Program-made: the position numbers and the translations under genes
Notes under the pieces: generated by a model
The model's database searches: none
Told to the model about the DNA's origin: nothing
What the model saw: the letters and a program-made list of their open reading frames with translations, nothing else
Assembly (NCBI GenBank): GCA_031263485.1
Contig: JAISFS010000089.1
Coordinates: 30,935 to 94,934 of the forward strand
DNA from: Deltaproteobacteria bacterium
GTDB lineage: Bacteria; Desulfobacterota; Desulfarculia; Adiutricales; Adiutricaceae
Direction of reading: 5' to 3'
Length of the DNA stretch: 64,000 nt
Shown here: in pieces, positions 18,435-27,069 of the stretch
How the letters are laid out: each line of letters begins with the position of its first letter
How positions within the stretch are numbered: the stretch's first letter is position 1

Positions 18435-18774
18435 ATGCTTGGCGCAATCGTGGGAGACGTAATAGGATCGCAAGTTCGCGTCCGCCAACCCCAAGAAAAA
18501 TGATTTCGCGCAACGCGTCAAGAAAGGTCGCCTCCCGGACTCCAAGGACAATCGCCTCACGGACGCCAGCGTCATGACCATTGCCGTGGCCAAGGCGATA
18601 ATGGAAGCGTCCGAAGCCGAAGGCCATGGAAAAGGCGGCCGCGTATATCTCGACGCGCTGTCGGGGCTTGCCGCCAGGAACATGCAGGAAATGGGCCGCA
18701 TGTACCAGGACCACCAATACGGCGCCATGTTCAGACGGCGTGTAACGAAATTAACGATATCGCATATCCCATAA
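18435..18774 (+). pseudogene. Truncated, frameshifted ADP-ribosylglycohydrolase (DraG family)
   Basis: Starts well: a GGGGGAGGGA ribosome site and MLGAIVGDVIGS, the classic N-terminus of this family. A one-base shift near 18471 then puts the rest in another frame. That frame reads NRLTDASVMTIAVAKAIMEA, the metal-binding TDD.VMT.A region with Asp-Asp changed to Asp-Ala, and later MQEMGRMYQDHQYGAMFRR, the conserved G..Y....YG..FR segment. The reading ends at 18774, far short of the 250-300 residues of intact members. Family members remove ADP-ribose from proteins or nucleic acids, sometimes as antitoxins. This copy must be dead. Confidence 0.75.
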
Positions 18775-19206
18775 GGCCTATCAACCGATTTCCAAAACCG
18801 CCTTGCCCCACTTCTTGCCCCACTTCCGTTCGGGGGCAGCGTTGGCGCTAATCTTGCGCTCTCTCTTTCGCCCCGTGAGGCTCAATGGCCGGAACGCGGC
18901 CCGGAAGCTTGCACGGAAAAGGAGCCCTGCGGGCCGCACGGGAACCCCGATTTCGGGCTCCGGGGCGCCGGACAGTGGGGAAGGAGGCCGCCGACCGGAC
19001 AGCCATGATTCCGGATTATGGAACCTCAGATTCTAATTTGATGCGACACGTCCGATTGATGTCAATTGACTTGATTTTCGGGATAATGAATGCTATGCAT
19101 ATGTCAGCCGGACTGATCCGGTCAAGAGAGTGACCGCTATCGCCTTGCCAATTGACCGGAGGGCCGTTTCAAGGCGGCTCGCACACGAAAGCAACGGAGG
19201 CCAATC
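18775..19206. other. Upstream region of the Panacea pair with a small palindrome
   Basis: A 430-nt interval whose second half turns AT-rich. GTCAATTGAC at 19061-19070 is a perfect 10-nt palindrome, followed by TTGATTTTCGGGATAATG. It is a candidate promoter/operator for the downstream pair, but the exact -35/-10 pairing is ambiguous. An AACGGAGG ribosome site (19193-19200) precedes the ATG at 19207. Confidence 0.4.
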
Positions 19207-19734
19207 ATGCCGGAACTAAAGATATCCTCCGCAGTCGCCGTGGCGAACTGGATGATCAAGAAGAACCTAGAAGATCCCAGCGGCCTTACTCATCTGAAAA
19301 TACAGAAACTGCTTTATTTCGCCCAAGGCTGGCATCTCGCCTATTTCTCGGAACCCCTGTTCAGCGACTCCATAGAGGCATGGAAACACGGGCCGGTTGT
19401 GAAGTCCGTCTATCTTAAGCTGTCTCGCTTCAAGGACAACGTCATAACCGCTCTCATCACGGAGCCCGTCGCAACGGACGGGGGCTGGAAAAACGGAACG
19501 CCCGAAATACGTTTTCACAGCGAAGACACCAAATGGCTGTTAGAATCGGTTTGGGACAACGACTCCAAAACGGACGCGTGGAAACTTGTCGCCGCAAGCC
19601 ACGCGAAGGGCGGGCCTTGGGAGCAGACGAAGGCTTTGGCCGGGGACGATGCCTGGGGGTACCCGATAATATCGCTTGAGATGATGAAGGAATATTTTGA
19701 ATCACAACTGAAATTGGCGAATATCGATGGCTAG
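19207..19734 (+). CDS. Panacea-domain (DUF4065/SocA-like) antitoxin
   Basis: A 175-residue protein with the Panacea signature: LKIQKLLYFAQGWHLAYF near residues 30-47 and EAWKHGPVV.SVY near 57-69. The domain is known as a promiscuous antitoxin module that neutralises very different toxins (PanAT systems) and also occurs in SocA and phage GepA-like proteins. The stop codon overlaps the next gene by 8 nt, the usual antitoxin-first arrangement with translational coupling. Base composition is visibly more AT-rich than flanking housekeeping genes, which fits recent acquisition. The partner is therefore probably the product of 19727-20206. Confidence 0.85.
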   Translation: MPELKISSAVAVANWMIKKNLEDPSGLTHLKIQKLLYFAQGWHLAYFSEPLFSDSIEAWKHGPVVKSVYLKLSRFKDNVITALITEPVATDGGWKNGTPEIRFHSEDTKWLLESVWDNDSKTDAWKLVAASHAKGGPWEQTKALAGDDAWGYPIISLEMMKEYFESQLKLANIDG

Positions 19735-20206
19735 CAAAAAAAAGAGGCATGGCCCGCCTCAGTCAGAAAATCTGGGCGGCAACGCGTCTGAGGGCGGTAC
19801 CGGGCCGGAAACGTCCGAATTCGCGCTGGAATTGTCGTTGCCGATGGATCAATTTGCCAGGCAGTTTTTTCTCCAAAGAATCAAAGATCTGCAGAACGAA
19901 AAAAATGAGTTCAAGAAAGAGTTTCGAGAGGAAAGAGACGAGAACAAAAAGCTGATGATCAAAATGCAGGATTATGTGGCGATAAAAAGGCTTTATAAAA
20001 ATCTGAAGTCCGAAAAATTCTGGAGCATCGGATTGATTGCCGCAGGAACTTTTCTTGCTTCAAGCGAAGGCATGTTCGGGGTTTTTCCTGTTCTTCCCGT
20101 GAAGTTTTTAGGGATTGGAATTGTCATAACGACAATAATAATAGGCATCAGATGGAAATTCAAATCTGACGAAAAATCAAAAGACAATGACAACCCCGAA
20201 AACTAA
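19727..20206 (+). CDS. Small coiled-coil membrane protein, candidate toxin of the Panacea pair
   Basis: A 159-residue protein starting inside the end of the Panacea gene (ATGGCTAG shared). Residues 1-40 are polar. About 45-90 form a charged coiled coil (LQNEKNEFKKEFREERDE). Two hydrophobic segments follow at about 102-118 (WSIGLIAAGTFLASS) and 127-142 (FLGIGIVITTIIIGIRW), with a charged tail. There is no enzyme motif. Position and overlap make it the expected toxin, and membrane-active toxins are among known Panacea partners. That it is toxic is inference. AT-rich like its partner. Confidence 0.7.
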   Translation: MASKKKRHGPPQSENLGGNASEGGTGPETSEFALELSLPMDQFARQFFLQRIKDLQNEKNEFKKEFREERDENKKLMIKMQDYVAIKRLYKNLKSEKFWSIGLIAAGTFLASSEGMFGVFPVLPVKFLGIGIVITTIIIGIRWKFKSDEKSKDNDNPEN

Positions 20207-20284
20207 ACGAAGGCACTTTGCCTCCATATCCACATGATCCCGCATGTGGCAGACACGTAAGCCTTTGTACGACGGGCAGAAACA

Positions 20285-20368
20285 GGGCAAAAAAATGCCC
20301 GGGCCGTTGCCGTGCCGCCAGGAGGCTGGGGCGGCAGGTTGACCCGGGTTGCCCCGTCGCGGGGCAAG
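20285..20368. terminator. Hairpin-rich convergent end region
   Basis: Between the rightward membrane-protein gene and the leftward spanin genes lie GGGCA-A6-TGCCC (20285-20300), TGCCGCC/GGCGGCA (20313-20336) and TTGCCCC/GGGGCAA (20349-20368). They could stop transcription from either side, but no stem is directly followed by a clean T-run. Confidence 0.35.
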
Positions 20369-20400
20369 GGGAGATTCGCGGTAAGTTTTAGGGCGGGAGG

Positions 20401-20727
20401 CTAGAGGGTTTTTCCATCGTTACGGGGCGGGCCGAGACAGTCCGAACTCCGCCGCCAGTCCCTCAACGCCGCCTTGTCCGAATTCGCCAGAGCCAGCGCC
20501 TTGCGCAGCTCCAACCCGTGGTAAAGCAGGTCCCCGTTCGTCTTGTCCTTGAATTCGGGCGCCGGGACCGACTGCATGTAGACCACGGGCGGATAGCAGG
20601 GCACCGTTTCAGTCCTTGCCGCGCAGGACGTCGCCGACAGCCACAGGCAGCAGAGAATCGCCCCATTCAGAAGAGTCCTGCAAGGCCCCGGCGGCCCTGG
20701 AAAGCCTTTGCGCGTGGGCGATGTCAA
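20401..20727 (-). CDS. Rz1-like outer-membrane spanin lipoprotein
   Basis: A 108-residue protein with a hydrophobic leader ending in a lipobox-like ATSC near residue 35. The mature part reads CAARTETVPCYPPVVYMQSVP, then KTNGDLLYH....RKALALANSDKAALRDW. This is the pattern of phage o-spanins that form a lipid-anchored outer-membrane partner. It overlaps the upstream Rz-like gene in a different frame, the hallmark of spanin pairs. Together they would fuse inner and outer membranes at lysis. It is part of a decayed prophage lysis cassette. Confidence 0.7.
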   Translation of the reverse strand: MTSPTRKGFPGPPGPCRTLLNGAILCCLWLSATSCAARTETVPCYPPVVYMQSVPAPEFKDKTNGDLLYHGLELRKALALANSDKAALRDWRRSSDCLGPPRNDGKTL

Positions 20728-20956
20728 TCGACTTCACCGATATTTCCCTGTCCGCCAGGGCGGTCGCCTGTAACGTGAGGGATGCGGTCAGCGTCGTGAC
20801 CATGACCTGATAGGAGGCGACTTCCGTCTGGAGCTTCCGGTTCTCCGCCCTGAGCCTCCGCACGTACACAGTCCCGATGAAGATGAACAGGGCGACCGCC
20901 AGCGCGAGTTCGAGCTTCCAACGGGTTATGAGCCATGTCAGGACTGCGGCGGGCAA
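20609..20956 (-). CDS. Rz-like inner-membrane spanin
   Basis: The frame has a membrane helix (LELALAVALFIFIGTVYV) followed by a periplasmic coiled coil (RLRAENRKLQTEVASYQ... to AALQ), as in phage i-spanins. The likely start is TTG at 20956 behind GGGGGACA, giving 115 residues. The longer upstream in-frame reading is non-coding in appearance. Its 3' half overlaps the Rz1-like gene out of frame over 119 nt. Its 5' end overlaps the end of a holin-like remnant. Confidence 0.65.
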   Translation of the reverse strand: MPAAVLTWLITRWKLELALAVALFIFIGTVYVRRLRAENRKLQTEVASYQVMVTTLTASLTLQATALADREISVKSIDIAHAQRLSRAAGALQDSSEWGDSLLPVAVGDVLRGKD

Positions 20957-21078
20957 GGCCTGTCCCCCCGGAACGACTTCACCTCCTTCAGCGCGTTCCA
21001 TCCCTTGGAACCGAAACAGTATCCGGCTATGATGAGAAGGAAAGTGAAAAGCCTTTCGAAGTGGTCGCCGCCGAGTAT
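20938..21078 (-). pseudogene. C-terminal remnant of a phage holin-like membrane protein
   Basis: A 46-residue stretch before a TGA at 20938 reads ILGGDHFERLFTFLLIIAG, then YCFGSKGWNALKEVKSF. It has one hydrophobic helix and a GSKGW motif typical of the last segment of small phage holins next to Rz/Rz1. The frame is closed upstream by TAG at 21079-21081, where transposase-like sequence takes over. The holin has therefore lost its N-terminal helices. Confidence 0.5.
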
Positions 21079-21119
21079 CTAGCTTTTGAGGGATATGAGG
21101 TACAGGGGCCAGAAAGCGA

Positions 21120-21673
21120 CGCGTCCTATGCTCAACGTGGCGATCGACACCTTGATGGCTCCCCCTTGGTGCCCGTGTACCTGGCGAAGTCGAATACCGA
21201 GAGCGAGAGCGACACGATGACTGCATCGAAAGCATAGACCCTGTTGAGTTCCATGAACCTCTCGAGTGCGCTCCGGGCTTCGCACGAGTCTCTGGCCCTG
21301 TCCATCTGACCTTTGACGAATTCGAAAATCCTTTAGAAGAGCTTTTCGAACATCTCGGGAGACCGTGTCTTGTTGGCATAGGCGATGGTGGACCTCGCCG
21401 GGGCCTTCGCGATCTCAAGGTGCTGGAGCGCACCCAAGAAAGACCTCATGCCGTGCTCGATCTCGCGCAGGGAAAGGCTCCGGAAATCATGCCGTAAACC
21501 ATGGCGACCAGGTGATCCCATGACGAGAAGCCCTTGAGGTGCCTGTCGGCCCCGCACTCCCTAACAATGCCGACGAAGTCGACCATCTTGATAAACTTAA
21601 GTATCTGGGCGAAGCAGGAAGTCGGCGATCTGAAGTCGGCCGCTTTCGACCGGTAGGAATTGGATACTGCCAT
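21120..21673 (-). pseudogene. IS4-like transposase remnant (DUF4372 N-terminus)
   Basis: The N-terminal part from 21673 reads FAQILKFIKMVDFVGIVREC, then GADRHLKGFSSWDHLVAMVY, as in DUF4372-type IS4 transposases. Two frameshifts later come SLREIEHGMRSF, ARSTIAYANKTR, and RVYAFDAVIVSLSLSVFDFA with ARYTGTKG..AIK. The last is the region around the first catalytic Asp. The remaining two thirds, including the second Asp and Glu, are missing. It is inactive. It adjoins the holin remnant and probably disrupted it. Confidence 0.7.
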
Positions 21674-23040
21674 TTTGCCTCCTTTTACGCAGTGAGGTGT
21701 CCCGTGAGAGGGAACGGTCGTTTAAAGGCATGCCGTTCACGGGAGGGCAGGCCAAGCGGCTTCGGCGACTGCCATGTTTCTGGGGTGACCGGGTCGCCGT
21801 ACCGACTGATTCAGTCATAGGTTAGGCGCCAACGTCAAGCCAGAGCTGCCCGTTCCGTAAACGAACACTGGAGAATATCGACGTCTACTTTTCTAAATGC
21901 ATATAACATTATGAACATGATACCAATATTTTCAAGTCATAAAAGCTGTCCGGAGATTTTTGCCTTGATGTCTTGTGCAGGACGACAAACGATAATATCC
22001 ACACTTTGAAATTAAATTTCAGGATAGTCTTATATTATATGGCAAAGCAAGATCATAATATTTTTGTAAGACAAGACAATGCTTCAACTTTTAATTGGTC
22101 AGCATACTCTACTAATCCGAATTATGAGGATAATGAGGATGATTAGGTCTTAAAGAGACTAACTGTCATGGAAAGATCTCATATTTTACTTATTGTATAC
22201 ATATTGCCGACGCATTGAATCATTTGCCTTCCGGAAAGGCATGCGAATAGTGGATTTTATCTTGGACAGCTGTGGAGCCGACTCGAAAATTTCCGTCCGG
22301 AGGTCAACGGTTCTTTATGGGCTGATTCGTGCTGACGCGGAAATCAAACGTCAACAACGTAAGTTTGAAGAGCATAGTTCTTTGGAATTAACGATATCAA
22401 CGACTTACACATCACCTTCTCCATCTCCGCCTGCCTTAAGTTGCAGACATTACACGGAAATCCTAAAACCACTCCTTCTGGATTCCTCCCCATCAGGAAA
22501 GTTAGCCGTTCGGGCGCCGCCTATATGCGGCGTGTATATTCGGCGAATATATGCGGATAGTCGGTTCAACTATCGCCGATAGGTTAGCGAAAATTATGCC
22601 GTGTTCATTTCCCTTATTCCGCCATCGCCCCCCCGTCCTCTTTCAGGCGACTCGCGCCTTCTCCGACGGCGCGAGCCCCCGGTTCCTATCCCGACAACAT
22701 CCCCCCTGCCCGAGCTACCCGGTAACCATCCACCCGACATCCAGCCAGCCCGCGCCCACTGTGATCATCCCCCCGACTTCCCTCCAGCCCGTTTCCCCTG
22801 TTACCATCCCCCCGACATCCCTCCAGCCCGAACCGCCGGTTACCCACCCGCCCGGGCCGCCGTCCCCCTCCCGACCGCCCCCGTCGGGGCATCCGCAGAC
22901 GCTCCGCGGACTCTAAGGCCGCTCTGGAAGCGGCGTTCCGCACCCCCGTTCCTTGACTTGCCCCAGGCGATCTGATAATGATCCTTTATCAAAAAGGCTC
23001 CCGCGACGGAGCACCCGAGCCCGCCCGGTGGAGGAGATCA
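21674..23040. other. Gene-free, partly AT-rich interval
   Basis: About 21870-22600 is clearly AT-rich against the rest of the window, with no recognisable gene. An open frame at 22193-22582 shows no family feature and I do not call it. 22620-22920 is C-rich and holds a 39-nt repeat. GGAGGAGATCA just before 23041 is the ribosome site of the SPFH gene. Confidence 0.5.
22722..22838. repeat. 39-nt tandem repeat
   Basis: Three units with the shape GT.A.CATCC.CCCGAC(A/T)TCC...CAGCCCG start at 22722, 22761 and 22800, with a short partial unit after. It lies about 200 nt before the SPFH gene. Confidence 0.8.
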
Positions 23041-24351
23041 ATGGCGTTAATAGATCTCGTAAAGTACAACGGCCCCAACAGCGTCTTCGCGTGGAAGTTC
23101 CCCAGCGAGGAGCTGAGCACCTGGACCCAGCTTATCGTGAACGAGTCCCAGGAGGCCGTGTTCTTCAAGGGCGGCAGGGCCCTGGACGTCTTCGGTCCGG
23201 GCAGGCATACCCTTGACACCGACAACATCCCGCTCCTCACGGCCCTCGTGAAGATCCCCTTCGGCGGGCAGTCGCCCTTCTCTGCCGAAGTGTGGTTCGT
23301 GAACAAGGCCCACTCCCTGGACATCAAGTGGGGCACCCCCGCGCCCATCCAGGTCCAGGACCCCAAGTTCGGCATCATGGTGCCGGTCAGGTCCTTCGGG
23401 CAGTTCGGGATCCAGGTGGAGAACTCCGCGAAGTTCCTGGTGAAGCTGGTGGGCACCACCAAGCAGTTCGACCAGGAGACCCTCACCCGGGTCTTCCGCG
23501 GCCTCTTCCTCACCAAGACCAAGGACACCCTGGCCCAGTACCTCGTGAAGAAGGGCATAAGCGTGCTCGAGATGAGCGCGTACCTGGACGAGCTCTCCTC
23601 GCACATCCAGGAGAAGACGGCCCCCTTTCTGGCCGACTACGGCATCAAGCTCCTCAACTTCTTCGTGAACGACGTCTCGGTGCCCGAGGACGACCCCGCG
23701 GTTCAGCAGCTGAAGACCGCGCTGGCCAAGAAGGCCGAGATGAACATCATAGGCTACGACTACACCCAGCAGCGCTCCTTCGACGTCCTGGAAGGCGCCG
23801 CCCGCAACCCCGGCGGGGCCGGGGCGGCGGTGATGGGCGCGGGCATCGGGCTGGGCATGGGCGCTGGCATGGGCGCGGCCTTCGGGCAACAGGCGGCGGG
23901 CGTGGCCGCGGGGGTCTCGGTGGCCCCGCCGGGCCAGCGCATCCAGTGCCCCGCCTGCCGCGCCGAGGCCCCGGCGGGAACGCGCTTCTGCCCCAACTGC
24001 GGCAAGCCGATGGGGGCCCAGCCGGGGGCCGCCCAGCCAAAGGCGGACATCCGCTGCAGCAAGTGCGGCACGCCCATGAGCGCGGACGCGCGCTTCTGTC
24101 CCAACTGCGGGGATCCCTACAACCCATGCCCCAAGTGCGGCCAGGATCTGATGAAAGGCGCGGCCTCCTGCCCATCCTGCGGCTACGTGCTCCCGGCGCC
24201 CTGCCCCAAGTGCGGCCAGCCGCTGGATCGGCCAGGGCTCAAGTTCTGCCCCTCCTGCGGCCAGAGCCTCGCGCCGTTGCCCTGCCCCAAATGCGGCACC
24301 GCGAACCAGCCCGGCGCAAAGTTCTGCCTGAACTGCGGCCAGCAGCTCTAG
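23041..24351 (+). CDS. SPFH-domain protein with five C-terminal zinc ribbons (YdjI-like)
   Basis: Start chosen at 23041 behind GGAGGAGATCA, giving 436 residues. Residues about 1-245 form an SPFH/stomatin-type domain of the YdjI class (LIVNESQEAVFFKGG at 31-45, FGPGRHTLDTDNIPLL at 51-66, MVPVRSFGQFGIQVEN near 113-128). A Gly/Ala/Met-rich hinge covers 255-298. Then come five CxxC...CxxC zinc ribbons, with cysteine pairs starting near 303/317, 339/354, 363/377, 388/403 and 415/429. Most relatives have one or two ribbons. SPFH proteins form membrane-associated oligomers. Bacillus YdjI needs the membrane proteins YdjG/YdjH to reach the membrane. The next genes encode membrane proteins, one with its own zinc ribbon, so the same arrangement is likely here. 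Confidence 0.88.
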   Translation: MALIDLVKYNGPNSVFAWKFPSEELSTWTQLIVNESQEAVFFKGGRALDVFGPGRHTLDTDNIPLLTALVKIPFGGQSPFSAEVWFVNKAHSLDIKWGTPAPIQVQDPKFGIMVPVRSFGQFGIQVENSAKFLVKLVGTTKQFDQETLTRVFRGLFLTKTKDTLAQYLVKKGISVLEMSAYLDELSSHIQEKTAPFLADYGIKLLNFFVNDVSVPEDDPAVQQLKTALAKKAEMNIIGYDYTQQRSFDVLEGAARNPGGAGAAVMGAGIGLGMGAGMGAAFGQQAAGVAAGVSVAPPGQRIQCPACRAEAPAGTRFCPNCGKPMGAQPGAAQPKADIRCSKCGTPMSADARFCPNCGDPYNPCPKCGQDLMKGAASCPSCGYVLPAPCPKCGQPLDRPGLKFCPSCGQSLAPLPCPKCGTANQPGAKFCLNCGQQL

Positions 24352-24771
24352 CAGGCGGCGCAAGGCTCCGGGCGTCCACTCAGGCTTAGGCCCTGGGCGC
24401 ACGCCAATCCAACGGCCCCGCCGGATCCCTCGTCTGCGGCCTTTCGCCCAAGGCAGGCGTCGCCCTCGCTCCTGCCCGGACCTCGTTGCCGCCCGGGCCT
24501 CGCCGCCGCCCGGGCCTCGCCGCCCGAGCTTCCATCGGTCAAGGAAGCCTGCGGTTTACGGCCTCGGCATGACTTTCCGGCCCGGGCAGCCTCCCGGCTC
24601 CCCGGCCGTTCCCATCGGGCCCCGCAAGCCTTCCCGGTCGCCGGAACCTCGCCCGCGGCCGGCAAGCCTTCCGCCGACCGTTTACCGCCCGGCCCGGGAA
24701 GACTCAGCCCCCGGTCCGGGAGGCGTCCGCCCACCCCTTGACGCGCCCCTTCGCAGGGTGGAAAGAGTCCC
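24352..24771. other. Gene-free interval
   Basis: About 420 nt of C/G-rich sequence between two co-directional genes. No terminator, promoter or gene is evident. GGGTGGAAAGAG precedes the next ATG. Confidence 0.4.
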
Positions 24772-25626
24772 ATGAACCCCGTCACGCGCTACAAGTCCGT
24801 CATAATCGCCTGGCTGGTCTTCAACGTCGCGGCCTTCATCCTGTTCGCCGTGATGATAGGCGAAAATCTCACTTTCGTGAAGTTTGCCGCCTTCTTCGCG
24901 ATGCTCGCCGCTGGCGCCGTGGCGGCCGCGTCCCTCATCCTCTCCGCCTCCCCGTTCCAGGGGAGCAGGCCCGCGCCGCTCCTGGCCGGCACCGCGGGGG
25001 TGGCGGCGATTGTCTACGTGCCGGTCGCGTCGGCGGTCTCGCTCGTCTTCATGACCGGCGCCGCCTCGGGCCTCCTGGCCCTGATCCTCCTTCACCTCTC
25101 GCTCGCGGCAGTCTTTATCGCCGCGTCGGCGGGCATCTACTTGGCCGCCAAGCGCAAGGCCGCTTCGGACGCGGCGGTTGAGCGCCGCGCGGCCGGCGCC
25201 TTCAGCCTCCTCTCCCGGGCCGAGTCGATCATGAGCCGCCTGCCTCAGGGCTCACCTGAAGCAAGGTCGCTGGAGAGATCCGTCGAGGAGATACGCTACT
25301 TCGACAAGAACTCCTCGGTGCCTGCCGACCGCGAGATCGCCGAAAGGCTCATGGACCTTGCCGAGATAATCGATCCCCGACCGGCTGCCGCGCCTGCGCC
25401 CTCCTCCCCGCCCTCCCTCTCCCCCGAGGACTCGGCGCTCGCTTCCCTGGAGGCAGCGGTCTCCGGCGGCGCCCCGCCCCCCGCGGAGGCCCCCCGGGCC
25501 CCGGTCGCGTCGGCGGCCGACCCTGCGGCCCGGATGGCCAACACATCCGAGCTCCTGGAGGAGCTCTACCGCCTGACCCTCCGCAGGAAGGACGAGAGCC
25601 TGAACTCCAAGAGGGGATCGCTCTAG
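24772..25626 (+). CDS. Four-helix membrane protein with cytoplasmic tail
   Basis: 284 residues. Hydrophobic helices lie at about 9-30, 36-57, 68-92 and 95-125. A soluble part follows with EARSLERSVEEIRYFDKNSS near 162-181 (helical, charged), a Pro/Ala-rich linker at about 203-245, and a last helix (SELLEELYRLTLRRKDE). I do not recognise a family by name. Similar membrane proteins accompany SPFH/zinc-ribbon genes, and the position here, between the SPFH gene and the zinc-ribbon membrane gene, suggests a shared complex. That link is inference from order and orientation only. Confidence 0.75.
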   Translation: MNPVTRYKSVIIAWLVFNVAAFILFAVMIGENLTFVKFAAFFAMLAAGAVAAASLILSASPFQGSRPAPLLAGTAGVAAIVYVPVASAVSLVFMTGAASGLLALILLHLSLAAVFIAASAGIYLAAKRKAASDAAVERRAAGAFSLLSRAESIMSRLPQGSPEARSLERSVEEIRYFDKNSSVPADREIAERLMDLAEIIDPRPAAAPAPSSPPSLSPEDSALASLEAAVSGGAPPPAEAPRAPVASAADPAARMANTSELLEELYRLTLRRKDESLNSKRGSL

Positions 25627-25793
25627 CCCGTTTCCTTCAAGCCGCTCGCGGGGCCCTTGCCGGCGCGCCCTGGCGGAATCGCGTGCGGGAAACGGCGGAC
25701 CGGTCGCCCCTTAAGGAAATCAAGGCCTCCACACGATTCTAATGGACCTCAAGCCGGCCGGGAGCCTCCCGCCGCCGCTCCCGAGGATGCCCA

Positions 25794-26267
25794 ATGCCTG
25801 ATTCTGCCCCCCACGAAAGCCCTGACCGCGCCCGGGACGGCGAAGCCCTTTCCCTGGACGCTTGGCTCAAGGGCAACATCAGGAAGGGGGTCCTGCCATT
25901 CGCCATCTCCGCGGCCGCCCTCCTCTCGCTCGCCGCGGTGGTGATCCTGAAATCCCCCTCACACGTCCCCGCATCGGAGTCCGTCAAGGCGTTCGTGAAG
26001 TCCCTGGCGCACTACCCGGACATCTACTGCGTCGCGGCGGCGCTCCTTTACGGATTCCTGTTCAGGAGATCGCTTCTCAAGGCCGCGCGCGGCCCCCTCA
26101 AGCCCTCCCGGCTCCCGAACCATCATTCGGGCGCGTCCGGTGACCGGGACGCGCCCAGGTCGCGACGCGTTTCCCGCACGGGCTTCGAAATGCAGCTCCT
26201 GACGATACTGACGCTCGTCACCTGCTGGTGGATTTACAGGCTCATCATTTATGCGATGCTCCGTTAG
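25794..26267 (+). CDS. Small membrane protein sharing the membrane module of the next gene
   Basis: 157 residues with about three hydrophobic segments: 33-52 (VLPFAISAAALLSLAAVVIL), 74-91 (YCVAAALLYGFLF) and 134-156 (LLTILTLVTCWWIYRLIIYA). The pattern (R/K)G.(V/L)PF, two helices, LLYGF(L), basic loop, LLPLLT-like last helix is also found in the C-terminal membrane part of the 27070-28341 protein (VPFWLSLVAA, APLLYGFL, LLPLLTVI). The gene looks like that membrane module without the zinc ribbon and middle domain. Function unknown. Confidence 0.65.
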   Translation: MPDSAPHESPDRARDGEALSLDAWLKGNIRKGVLPFAISAAALLSLAAVVILKSPSHVPASESVKAFVKSLAHYPDIYCVAAALLYGFLFRRSLLKAARGPLKPSRLPNHHSGASGDRDAPRSRRVSRTGFEMQLLTILTLVTCWWIYRLIIYAMLR

Positions 26268-27069
26268 CCCTCGCCGGAGGAGCCAACGGAGGGCCGGAGC
26301 GGCGCGGCGGACACGCAAGCCGTCGCGCTGGAATCCGATCGGTTTCTTGCTGTCCGTTAGCCCGCCCGACATCGCCGCTCATGCGGCCTGCCGGCGACGT
26401 TGGTCCCGTAGTCAACCGAACTCGCCGCAGCCGCGACCGGCCTATGAAACCGCCCCGCTCGCCTAAGCGCCCGATGCCCTGATCCTTCCCGCCCGAAAGC
26501 GGCCCCGAGCCTCCCGGCGACGGGCTTCGCCAGGGTCCCCCGGTCCCGCCGCTTCCGCTCCGCAAGCCGCGCTTGGCCTGCCTGCCGGTCGGACGGCCCT
26601 GGCCGTGACACTGGACTTGTCCCTGGTCACGGGACGGCACGCGCCTCGGGGCGCGGGGCCTGTCGCGGCTCCGGTCTGGTCCCGAAACGGGCATCGCGCC
26701 GAGTCTTACACTTCAGGAGGCAAGTTGACAAGCGGACGGGCGGGATCTACTATTATCTTGACCCTTGCCGCGCAAGGCACGGGACAAGACTGGCGTCCGC
26801 CGGCGACCCGCGCCCAGTTCGCCCAGTTCGCCCGGGCCGCTCGGACCTCGGGCCGCTCGGACCCCGGGCCGCTCATGCCGCACCCTCGGCGGCTCGGGCC
26901 TCGGGCTCCGTTGCGCCACATGGCCTGACGCGTCCTTCCGCCCGCAACGCTCCGGGGATCCACCCCCCTAACGCCCCGGCCCGTCCCCCGCCCTTTCCGT
27001 TCCCGATGCCCCGCCCGCCGCGTCCGTCCCTTCCGCGCCGCGCGCCGCGCCGGCAGCCAGGAAGGACCC
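26268..27069. other. Gene-free interval
   Basis: 800 nt of GC-rich DNA without a credible gene. CAGTTCGCCCAGTTCGCCC and GGCCGCTCGGACC duplications at about 26815-26875 are short local repeats. An AGGAAGG ribosome site precedes 27070. Confidence 0.45.

Noticed and set aside
22193..22582. 129-codon frame in AT-rich DNA
   Set aside because: No ribosome site, no family features, and composition changes along it.
23047..24402. Leftward frame of 451 codons over the SPFH gene
   Set aside because: Opposite-strand shadow. The rightward frame has the SPFH domain and five zinc ribbons.
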